Assembly (NCBI GenBank): GCA_934630975.1
Contig: CAKTXH010000118.1
Location: 1-6,220, forward strand
Direction of reading: 5' to 3'
From: an uncultured Clostridia bacterium
GTDB lineage: Bacteria; Bacillota; Clostridia; Christensenellales; Aristaeellaceae
Length of the DNA stretch: 6,220 bases
This document shows, piece by piece, positions 1-5,819 of the stretch (the first letter of the stretch is position 1; each line of letters begins with the position of its first letter). The position numbers and the translations under genes are program-made. The notes below the pieces were generated by a model. That model saw only the letters and a list, made by a program, of their open reading frames with translations, did not search any database and was not told the origin of the DNA.

Positions 1-378
1 CTGCTGATAGAAGCTGAGCACCGCGTCTTCCGGCAGGTCGCCGATGTGCTCGACCTTATACTTCTCGCCGCGCTCCTCCATGAGCTTGACAGCCTCTTCG
101 CGGCTGAGCACAAACGGCTTGATCGGCAGGTTCTCCTTGACGATCTTCGCCATCTCCGCCTCAATCGCGGGCAAATCTTCGTCGGAGAGCTTCTTGTCGC
201 CCAGATCGACGTCATAATAGAAGCCCTTCTCGGTCGCCGGGCCGTAGGCGAAATGCGCGTCCGGGTATAGGCGCTTCACTGCCTGCGCGAGAATGTGCGC
301 CGCCGTATGGCGGATGACGTGCAGCTCCTCGTCCTCCGGGCACTCGGCAACGTGGCCGTCGTTGTAAATAACCTTCAT
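1..378 (-). CDS. thrS: Threonine--tRNA ligase, N-terminal part (runs off the left edge)
   Basis: Threonyl-tRNA synthetase charges tRNA-Thr with threonine in the cytoplasm. Only the first 126 codons are present, against a usual length of roughly 580 residues for this form. The product starts MKVIYNDGHVAECPEDEELH and then enters the editing (N2) domain. There, RHTAAH (residues 23-28) supplies the HxxxH pair, H24 and H28, and GPATEKGFYYD follows near residues 50-60. The family segment REEAVKLMEERGEKYKVE lies at about 93-110. The TGS domain that normally fills about the first 60 residues is missing, since only some 20 residues precede the editing domain; this short form is known from clostridia. 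The start at 378 is supported by GAGGAG at 388-393, 9 nt upstream. A T-box leader with a Thr specifier directly upstream independently supports the assignment. The catalytic and anticodon-binding domains lie outside the window. Confidence 0.95.
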   Translation of the reverse strand, partial: MKVIYNDGHVAECPEDEELHVIRHTAAHILAQAVKRLYPDAHFAYGPATEKGFYYDVDLGDKKLSDEDLPAIEAEMAKIVKENLPIKPFVLSREEAVKLMEERGEKYKVEHIGDLPEDAVLSFYQQ

Positions 379-425
379 GATGATCTTCTCCTCTTCTTTG
401 AAATTGGGAGCGATTGGGACGAATC

Positions 426-465
426 AAAAAACGCCCGTCCCTCGCGTTTGGCTGAGGGACGAGCG
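426..465 (-). terminator. Intrinsic terminator of the thrS T-box
   Basis: The stem is 12 bp, CGCTCGTCCCTC (465-454) with GAGGGACGGGCG (443-432), including one U-G pair. It has a 10-nt loop and a run of six T (431-426). It shares its left arm with the T-box antiterminator, so the two structures exclude each other. It lies 47 nt before the thrS start codon. Confidence 0.93.
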
Positions 466-641
466 ATAACAATCTAGCCCGTGGTTCCACCCTGATTGGT
501 TCTCTTTGGCGCTGTATCGCGCGCCGCGCGGCTTAATCAAAAGGTGGTTTTCGCCCCGCGCTCCGCCGACGCGCTTCCAGCCGACGGCGCGTCTCTCTTG
601 AGGCTCTGCGATGGGGGGTACTCTTCTTTCTCATCTCAAGT
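426..641 (-). promoter_or_regulatory. T-box riboswitch, threonine-specific, leader of thrS
   Basis: This transcribed leader senses uncharged tRNA-Thr and controls readthrough into thrS. The T-box sequence AGGGTGGAACCACGG is at 493-479. Stem I runs about 640 to 532, closed by CTTGA (640-636) against TTAAG (536-532, one G-U pair). AGTA (622-619) and GAA just before the specifier form the usual specifier-loop framework. The AGAGAG and GCTGGAAG motifs lie at the distal end, over a GACGCG/CGCGTC stem. The best specifier is ACC at 548-546, followed by A, which matches tRNA-Thr(GGU). A short stem III (GGCGC/GCGCC, 525-508) follows almost at once, so I see no room for stem II or the IIA/B pseudoknot. 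AGGG of the T-box can pair with CCCT of the terminator's left arm to form the antiterminator. TGGA (489-486) would bind an acceptor end with a U discriminator base. Motifs are seen; pairings are inferred by hand. Confidence 0.95.
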
Positions 642-647
642 GAGCAC

Positions 648-676
648 AGTATAAACCACACGGCGGGAAAAGTCAA
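648..676 (-). promoter_or_regulatory. Sigma-A-type promoter for the thrS leader
   Basis: TTGACT at 676-671 and TATACT at 653-648 are separated by exactly 17 bp, and each matches the housekeeping consensus at five of six positions. The predicted transcript start near A641 is immediately before stem I of the T-box (640), which fits well. The -35 box begins only 12 bp after the stop codon of the upstream ABC gene. Confidence 0.85.
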
Positions 677-688
677 GACGGAAATTGA

Positions 689-2497
689 TTATTCCTGCTT
701 ACTCAGCTGTGTATGGTACAACGCGGCATACGCGCCGCCCGCCTTGAGCAGGCTTTCGTGTGTGCCCTGCTCGACGATCTTGCCGTGGTCGATGACCAGA
801 ATCACGTCGGCCTGGCGGATCGTCGAAAGCCGGTGCGCGATGACGAACGAGGTCGTGCCCTGCATCAGCGTGTGCGTCGCCTTCTGAATCAGCATTTCGG
901 TTTCCGTGTCCACGGAGCTGGTCGCCTCGTCGAGCACGAAAATCTTCGGCTTGGCGATGACCGCGCGGGCAAAGGAAATGAGCTGCTTTTCGCCGGTGGA
1001 GAGCTTGTCGCCGCACTCGCCGACGTCGGTATCATAGCCCTGTTCGAGCTTCGCCGCGACGCGATCCGCGCTGACGGCCTTTGCCGCCGCGTAGACCTCT
1101 TCGTCCGTCGCGTCCGGCCTGCCGTAGCGGATATTCTCGCGAATCGTGCCGGAGAACAGGTGCGGCGACTGGAGCACGTAGCCGACGTGGCTGTGCAGCC
1201 AGAGCTGGCTGCGCTCGCGCGCGTCGCGCCCGTCGATGAGCACCCGGCCGCCCGTCGGCTCGAAGAAGCGGCAGACGAGGTTGACCAGCGTGCTCTTGCC
1301 CGCGCCCGTTTCGCCGACGATGGCGACCGTGCTGCCTGCGGGCACATGCAGCGAAAAGTGCGTCAGCACCTCCTCGCCGCCGTCCGGGTAGGTGAAGGAT
1401 ACGTCGTCAAAGTCGATCTCGCCGCGCATCTCTTCCCAGTTTTCCCGCTTGGGGTTGAAGCAGTCGCCATACTTCGCCTCAACCTCGGGGCTGTCCTGCA
1501 CGGTCGGCTTCTCGTCGATCAGATCCGCCACGCGTTCCACATTCGCCTGAAGCGAAATCAGCTGGGAAATGCGCGCCGCCTGCTGGCGGAAGGTCTGGAA
1601 CAGGCTCAGCGCGTAGGTCATAAACGCGCTCAGCACGCCGAGGCTTAACCTGCCGCTCAGAACCATGTTGCCGCCGCGCAGCAGCGTTGCGCTGGCCGCC
1701 AGCGTTCCGCAAAGCACAATCAGCGGCACGTAAATCGCGCGCATGCGTCCGTGGAGGATGCCCGCTTTCGCCGCCCGCGCGGTCGTCTGCTCGAATTCAT
1801 CGGTCAGGCGGCCTTCCAGCGCCAGCGTTTTGCTGGTCTTCGCGCCCATGATGCCTTCGTTGTAGCTGCTGGTGATCTTGGAGTGCTGCGCGCGCACCTC
1901 GCGGTTTAGCGCAATCAGCTTCTTCTGGAAATACACCGTCAGCGCGGTGACAATCGGCGCAATGACGATGATCGTCATCGCCAAACTCGGCGAGAGCGAA
2001 AGCATCACGCCCAGCACACCGAAAATGTACATGAAGCCCCAGAGGATATCCGGAAAAACCCACGCGATGCAGGTGGCGATGCGGTCGGTGTCGCTCATCA
2101 CGCGCGAAAGCGTGTGCCCCGCGCTGGTCACGTTGTAATAATCGAGGCTCAGCTTTTGCAAATTGACGAAGCAGGCCTCCTTCATGTCGCGCCCGGACAG
2201 CATTTCAAGCCCCATGCAGGCCTTGAAATACACCAGCAGCATCGCGATTTCAAACAGGCATACGCCGATGTACTTGACGGCATAGCCGCCGAACCCCGCC
2301 GTCGTGCCCGCCATGATGAATTGATCGACGACCTTGCTTTGCAGCAGCGGGATGTAGAAATCCGCGACGGCAAGCAGCAGGTTGCTGATAATGGCCACGG
2401 CCAGCCGCACCCGGTGCTGACGGATGCTCCGCCAGAGCCGCTTCCACGGCGCAAGCGAGAAAGCCGCGCGCTTTTCTTCTTTTTTGACTTCGCTCAT
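689..2497 (-). CDS. ABC exporter half-transporter, second subunit (canonical Walker B, degenerate signature)
   Basis: This 602-residue protein is a fused membrane and ATPase half of an ABC exporter (type IV / ABCB-like), expected in the cytoplasmic membrane with an unknown export substrate. About six hydrophobic segments are visible (near 31-52, 70-92, 147-168, 171-190, 253-275, 284-305). The ATPase domain follows from about 360: Walker A GETGAGKST (395-403), Q-loop Q443, signature LSTGEKQ (499-505) in place of LSGGQ, Walker B IFVLDE with catalytic E524, D-loop SSVD (527-530) and switch H555. The linker carries KYGDCFNPKRENWEE (about 342-356), which I recall from clostridial members of the BmrD/YheH-like group. 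Its ATG overlaps the stop of the preceding subunit gene (ATGA, 2497-2494), with AGGAGG at 2510-2505 fixing the start. The intact Walker B with an altered signature complements its partner, so I infer an obligate heterodimer. Drug export is possible but not shown. Confidence 0.93.
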   Translation of the reverse strand: MSEVKKEEKRAAFSLAPWKRLWRSIRQHRVRLAVAIISNLLLAVADFYIPLLQSKVVDQFIMAGTTAGFGGYAVKYIGVCLFEIAMLLVYFKACMGLEMLSGRDMKEACFVNLQKLSLDYYNVTSAGHTLSRVMSDTDRIATCIAWVFPDILWGFMYIFGVLGVMLSLSPSLAMTIIVIAPIVTALTVYFQKKLIALNREVRAQHSKITSSYNEGIMGAKTSKTLALEGRLTDEFEQTTARAAKAGILHGRMRAIYVPLIVLCGTLAASATLLRGGNMVLSGRLSLGVLSAFMTYALSLFQTFRQQAARISQLISLQANVERVADLIDEKPTVQDSPEVEAKYGDCFNPKRENWEEMRGEIDFDDVSFTYPDGGEEVLTHFSLHVPAGSTVAIVGETGAGKSTLVNLVCRFFEPTGGRVLIDGRDARERSQLWLHSHVGYVLQSPHLFSGTIRENIRYGRPDATDEEVYAAAKAVSADRVAAKLEQGYDTDVGECGDKLSTGEKQLISFARAVIAKPKIFVLDEATSSVDTETEMLIQKATHTLMQGTTSFVIAHRLSTIRQADVILVIDHGKIVEQGTHESLLKAGGAYAALYHTQLSKQE

Positions 2498-4290
2498 TCG
2501 GCTTCCTCCTCTCCCTCGGCGGACTGCATCCGCGCTGTCCGCGCAAATACGCCGTTCTGCTTCAAAAGCGCTTCCGGCGCGCCCTGCTCGATGATGCGCC
2601 CGTCCTTGAGCACGATGATCTGGTCGGCCTGCATCAGCGTCGCAACGCGGTGCGCGATGAGGATCATCGTCGAGCCGCCCGCCGCTTCGCGCAGCCTGCC
2701 GCGGATGGCCTCGTCCGTCTTCGCGTCCACCGCGGAGAGCGCGTCATCAAACACCATGATCGGCGCATGCTCCAGCAGCGTCCGCGCGATGGCTGTGCGC
2801 TGTTTCTGTCCGCCGGAAAGGGTCACGCCGCGCTCGCCGACCACGGTTTCGTAGCCGGATTGGAATCCCTCGATGGAATCATGCAGGCAGGCCTCCCGCG
2901 CTGCCTGCTCGATTTCGGCCTGGCTGACGTTTTCGCGGGTGATGGCGATGTTCTGCGCGACCGTTCGGGAGAACAGGAACGGCTCTTGCAGCACAACGCC
3001 CACGCCGCGCCGCAGCTCGCCCTGATCCATGTCCTTCACGTCCACGCCGCCGATGCTGATTTTGCCCTCGCCGGGGTCGTAAAGCCGCGCCAGCAGCAGC
3101 GCGATGGTGCTCTTGCCGCTGCCCGTCTCGCCGAGCACGCCCAGTGTCGAGCCGCCTTTGACCGTAAAGCTGATGTCGTCGAGCACCTTTTTCTGCTCGT
3201 AGGCAAAGCTGACGTGTTCAAAGCGGATATCGCCGGAAAGATTCGCCGCCATCGGCTTTTCCGGGCCTTTCTCCTGTTCCGCGTTGAGGATGTAGAGCAG
3301 ACGGTCGATGGAAACGCCCGCCTTGCTCATCTCCGACAGCGTGCGCCCCAGCGCGCGGACGGGCCACGTCAGCTGACGCGTATAGCTGACGAACGCCAGA
3401 TACGTGCCCAGCGTGATTTCGCCCTTCACGCACAGATGGACGCCGATGGCGACCACGCCGAACACCTGCGCCATGCTCATCACGTCGCCCAGCGACCAGA
3501 ACACCGTCATCATGTCGCCCAGCTTCATCCAGATATTGGCGTAATTGTTGTTCTTTTTACGGAATTTTTCCAGCTCGTCGCGTTCGCGGCCAAACGCGCG
3601 CACCACGCGCACGCCGGTGATATTCTCCTGCACCGCGCTGGAAAGCTCGCCCTCGGCCTCGTCCGCCTTCTGATAGCCCTTCGAAATGCGCTTATAGAAG
3701 ACCAGCGAATAGCCGACGATCACCGGGATGAACGCAAACACGAACAGCGAAATCTTGACGTTCATGGTAAACATCGCGACCATATAGACAACGATGAGGA
3801 ACGTCGTGCTCAGCAGCTCGACCATCTGCTCGGCGATGAACGTGCGCACGACCTCCACGTCGGAGGTGCAGCGCTGGATGATGTCGCCGGTCGGGTTCTG
3901 CACGTGCCAGCTGTACGGCAGACGCTGGATATGGCCGTACAGCGCATCCCGCAGCGATTTTACAAATCGTTCCGATCCCTTGGGCAGGTTGGAATCCTGC
4001 ACGAAGCCCGCGCCGAATTCCAGCAGCGCGACCGCCGCCGCGGCCGCCGCGCACCAGACGAGGATCTGTCCGGCGGGCGCATCCAGCAGAAACGCCGGAA
4101 GCCCCTCCGTCTCCCCCATCAACGCATGATCGACGGTAAAACGAATGATCTGCGTAAAGAGCGTTCGCAGCAACGTCGCCGCCAGCGACGCGCCGATGCC
4201 CAACGCAAACGCGGAGGCCGCCGGCCTCAAATGGTGCATCAACAGCCCCGCTTTTTTGCGAAAGCTCTCCTTCTTTTGATTTTCTTCCAT
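2494..4290 (-). CDS. ABC exporter half-transporter, first subunit (degenerate Walker B)
   Basis: From the chosen start this is a 598-residue membrane-plus-ATPase half-transporter, predicted partner of the next gene. About six hydrophobic segments lie near 24-46, 74-96, 155-175, 178-200, 262-287 and 292-310. ATPase motifs are Walker A GETGSGKST (387-395), Q-loop Q435, signature LSGGQKQ (491-497), Walker B IMVFDD (511-516), D-loop SAVD (519-522) and switch H547. D516 stands where a catalytic Glu is usual, the known change in the weak ATP site of heterodimeric exporters such as BmrC and TM287. An in-frame ATG at 4347 would add 19 residues. I reject it because AAGGAG sits just before 4290, and the added stretch is encoded by a repeat hairpin. 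The C-terminus is acidic (EGEEEAE). I see no convincing promoter in the 200 bp upstream. The substrate is unknown. Confidence 0.93.
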   Translation of the reverse strand: MEENQKKESFRKKAGLLMHHLRPAASAFALGIGASLAATLLRTLFTQIIRFTVDHALMGETEGLPAFLLDAPAGQILVWCAAAAAAVALLEFGAGFVQDSNLPKGSERFVKSLRDALYGHIQRLPYSWHVQNPTGDIIQRCTSDVEVVRTFIAEQMVELLSTTFLIVVYMVAMFTMNVKISLFVFAFIPVIVGYSLVFYKRISKGYQKADEAEGELSSAVQENITGVRVVRAFGRERDELEKFRKKNNNYANIWMKLGDMMTVFWSLGDVMSMAQVFGVVAIGVHLCVKGEITLGTYLAFVSYTRQLTWPVRALGRTLSEMSKAGVSIDRLLYILNAEQEKGPEKPMAANLSGDIRFEHVSFAYEQKKVLDDISFTVKGGSTLGVLGETGSGKSTIALLLARLYDPGEGKISIGGVDVKDMDQGELRRGVGVVLQEPFLFSRTVAQNIAITRENVSQAEIEQAAREACLHDSIEGFQSGYETVVGERGVTLSGGQKQRTAIARTLLEHAPIMVFDDALSAVDAKTDEAIRGRLREAAGGSTMILIAHRVATLMQADQIIVLKDGRIIEQGAPEALLKQNGVFARTARMQSAEGEEEAE

Positions 4291-4294
4291 ATTT

Positions 4295-4300
4295 CTCCTT
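4295..4300 (-). promoter_or_regulatory. Ribosome binding site that decides the first ABC subunit start
   Basis: AAGGAG, in the context AAAAAGGAGAAAT-ATG, lies 4 nt before the ATG at 4290. The spacing is slightly short but the match is good. It favours 4290 over the upstream in-frame ATG at 4347, which lies inside a repeat hairpin. Confidence 0.8.
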
Positions 4301-4303
4301 TTT

Positions 4304-4348
4304 GGGGCTCTGTCCCCACCCCCGGCAGGAAACTGAGTTTCCTGCACC
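4304..4348. repeat. Double-hairpin repeat, copy 1 (REP-like)
   Basis: Two inverted repeats stand side by side. The weaker one is GGGG-CTCTGT-CCCC (4304-4317). The stronger is GCAGGAAACT-G-AGTTTCCTGC (4325-4345), with perfect 10-bp arms. The reverse complement of this block aligns with the block at 4446-4492, with matching order of parts and a shared CTCAG centre. It sits just upstream of the first ABC gene's ribosome binding site. There is no T-run after the hairpins on the minus strand, so it is not a standard terminator for pdp. Function unknown; it may belong to a dispersed repeat family. Confidence 0.65.
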
Positions 4349-4392
4349 TTCCTCTTCGCTTCGCGCCAGTTTGAACAAGCGTTTACAGAAAC

Positions 4393-4420
4393 ATATTCTC
4401 TCCTTCAGAGGAGAGAATAT
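4393..4420. repeat. AT-rich perfect inverted repeat (stem-loop)
   Basis: ATATTCTCTCCT (4393-4404) and AGGAGAGAATAT (4409-4420) are exact reverse complements around a TCAG loop. The stem can be extended by AACATAT against ATATGTT if a 4-nt bulge is allowed. It lies in the middle of the pdp-ABC spacer, between the two double-hairpin repeats, and is much more AT-rich than its surroundings. On the minus strand it is followed only by a weakly T-rich stretch (GTTTCTGT). It could be a weak terminator, an RNA-processing stem or a protein-binding site; the sequence does not decide. Confidence 0.6.
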
Positions 4421-4445
4421 ATATGTTATGATTCAGATTGGGAAG

Positions 4446-4492
4446 TCCAGAAACCTCAGGTTTCTGGTGGGGCGATGGGGCAAAGCCCCATC
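4446..4492. repeat. Double-hairpin repeat, copy 2 (inverted relative to copy 1)
   Basis: This block has CCAGAAACCT-C-AGGTTTCTGG (4447-4467, perfect 10-bp arms), then GATGGGGC-AAA-GCCCCATC (4474-4492, perfect 8-bp arms). The second hairpin overlaps the pdp stop codon (4493-4491) by two bases. The order is the mirror image of copy 1, and the sequences align when one is reversed, so the two copies flank the spacer as an inverted pair. There is no T-run, so ordinary intrinsic termination is doubtful, although transcript-end stabilisation is possible. Confidence 0.65.
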
Positions 4493-5819
4493 ACACGCCC
4501 CTTGTAACCCCTTCCGGCGAAACCGACGCGTAAACCAGCGGCGGAATCGCAGGCTTTTCGCTCGTCAGCTTGACGGCCTGCTGCATGCGGGCAATCGCGC
4601 CCTCGGCCTGCTCCATCTTGTTCAGGTGCAGCGTCGCAATCGGGTCGCCCTGCTTCACGAAATCGCCGATGCGCACGTTCATCACCAGGCCGACTGCCGG
4701 GTCGATGACGTCCGTTTTCCGCTTGCGGCCCGCGCCGAGATCCTGCGCACAGTAGCCGATTTCCGTCGTATCCATATCCGCGACATAGCCGTCATGCGGC
4801 GCGGGCACGGGCACAAGATACTTGGCCTGCGGCAGGCGCGTCACGTCGTCGCAGACGCTCGCGTCGCCGCCCTGCGCCGCGATCATCGCTTTCAGCTTGG
4901 CAAGGCCCGCGCCGCTTTCCAGCGCCCGCTTCATGCGCGCTTTGCCGTCCTCCACATTCTTCGCGATGCCCGCTGCGACGAGCATCCGGCTCCCCAGTTC
5001 CAGCGAAACGGCCAGCAGATCACCGCCCGCGCGCCCGGCCAGAATGTCGATGGCCTCCTTGACCTCCAGCGCGTTGCCGACATGGGTGCCCAGCGGCTGC
5101 TCCATACCCGTCACCAGCGCGAGAATCGGCTTGCCCGCCTGCGCGCCGATATCGACCATCGCCTTTGCCAGCGCGATGGAATCATCGACCGTATGCATCA
5201 GCGCGCCGCTGCCGGTCTTCACGTCCAGCACAATCGCGCCCGCTCCGCTGGCGAGCTTTTTGGAGACGATGCTCGAGGCAATCAGCGGGATGCAGCCCAC
5301 CGTGCCTGTCACGTCGCGCAGCGCGTAGAGCGCCTTATCCGCCGGGCAAAGGTCGTGCGTCTGGCCGATAACGGCGCAGCCGATTGCCTGCACCTGCTTC
5401 ACAAATTGCTCCTCCGTCTCCTCCACCGAGCAGCCGGGGATGCTTTCCAGCTTATCGAGCGTGCCGCCCGTATGACCCAGGCCGCGGCCGGAAATCTTGG
5501 CGACCTTTGCGCCGCAGGCCGCCGCCAGCGGCACGAGCACCAGCGTCGTCGTATCGCCCACGCCGCCGGTGGAGTGCTTATCCACGCACACGCCGTCGAT
5601 GGCGGACAGATCCACCACGCCGCCGGAATGCATCATTTCCATCGTCAGGCAGGTCGTTTCCTTCGCGTCCATGCCCTGCCAGCAAATCGCCATCAGCAGC
5701 GCCGAAAGCTGATAATCGGGGATGGAGCCATCCGCCGCGCCCCGCGCGAAAAAGCGAATCTCCTCCGGGCTGAGCGCCTCTCCCGCTTTCTTTTTGAGAA
5801 TGATATCCACCATATTCAT
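4491..5819 (-). CDS. pdp: Pyrimidine-nucleoside phosphorylase
   Basis: This cytoplasmic enzyme (EC 2.4.2.2) splits uridine, thymidine and deoxyuridine with phosphate into the free base and (deoxy)ribose 1-phosphate, in pyrimidine salvage. The 442-residue product aligns by eye along most of its length with Bacillus Pdp (about 433 residues). The start MNMVDIILKKKAGEALSPEE matches the family. KHSTGGVGDTTT (81-92) is the phosphate-binding loop. SGRGLGHTGGTLDKLE (110-125) is the thymidine/pyrimidine phosphorylase signature. H82, R168, S183 and K187 fall at the substrate-binding positions known for the Geobacillus enzyme. The PYNP C-terminal domain covers about 340-415. The start at 5819 is chosen over 5882 because AGGAGG (5832-5827) precedes it by 7 nt and homology begins there. 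It overlaps the upstream glycosylase stop (ATGA), implying coupling. The last residues (about SPEGVTRGV) look like an added tail running into a repeat hairpin. Confidence 0.96.
   Translation of the reverse strand: MNMVDIILKKKAGEALSPEEIRFFARGAADGSIPDYQLSALLMAICWQGMDAKETTCLTMEMMHSGGVVDLSAIDGVCVDKHSTGGVGDTTTLVLVPLAAACGAKVAKISGRGLGHTGGTLDKLESIPGCSVEETEEQFVKQVQAIGCAVIGQTHDLCPADKALYALRDVTGTVGCIPLIASSIVSKKLASGAGAIVLDVKTGSGALMHTVDDSIALAKAMVDIGAQAGKPILALVTGMEQPLGTHVGNALEVKEAIDILAGRAGGDLLAVSLELGSRMLVAAGIAKNVEDGKARMKRALESGAGLAKLKAMIAAQGGDASVCDDVTRLPQAKYLVPVPAPHDGYVADMDTTEIGYCAQDLGAGRKRKTDVIDPAVGLVMNVRIGDFVKQGDPIATLHLNKMEQAEGAIARMQQAVKLTSEKPAIPPLVYASVSPEGVTRGV

Noticed and set aside
543..545. The second ACC (545-543) as T-box specifier
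   Set aside because: It is followed by T rather than a purine and lies further from the GAA of the specifier loop than the ACC at 548-546. Both would still specify threonine.
713..1648. A 311-codon open frame on the plus strand opposite the second ABC gene's ATPase domain
   Set aside because: It is antisense to strongly conserved Walker and signature motifs and has no family features of its own.
4304..4345. Repeat hairpins as an intrinsic terminator for pdp
   Set aside because: Neither hairpin is followed by a T-run on the minus strand; the one near 4304 is followed by AAAAAGGAG, which is the ABC ribosome binding site region.
4291..4347. In-frame upstream ATG at 4347 extending the first ABC subunit by 19 residues
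   Set aside because: The added residues (MQETQFPAGGG...) are encoded by the repeat hairpin, and the start at 4290 has its own AAGGAG.
2650..4374. A 574-codon open frame on the plus strand opposite the first ABC gene
   Set aside because: The product is rich in H, R, Q and A with no recognisable domain. It mirrors the codon pattern of the clear ABC gene on the other strand, as happens in GC-rich DNA.
4416..4453. Possible minus-strand promoter for the ABC operon (TGGACT and a TATATT-like -10)
   Set aside because: The spacing is about 22 bp, the -35 match is weak, and the -10-like bases are part of the AT-rich stem-loop. It is not supportable from sequence alone.
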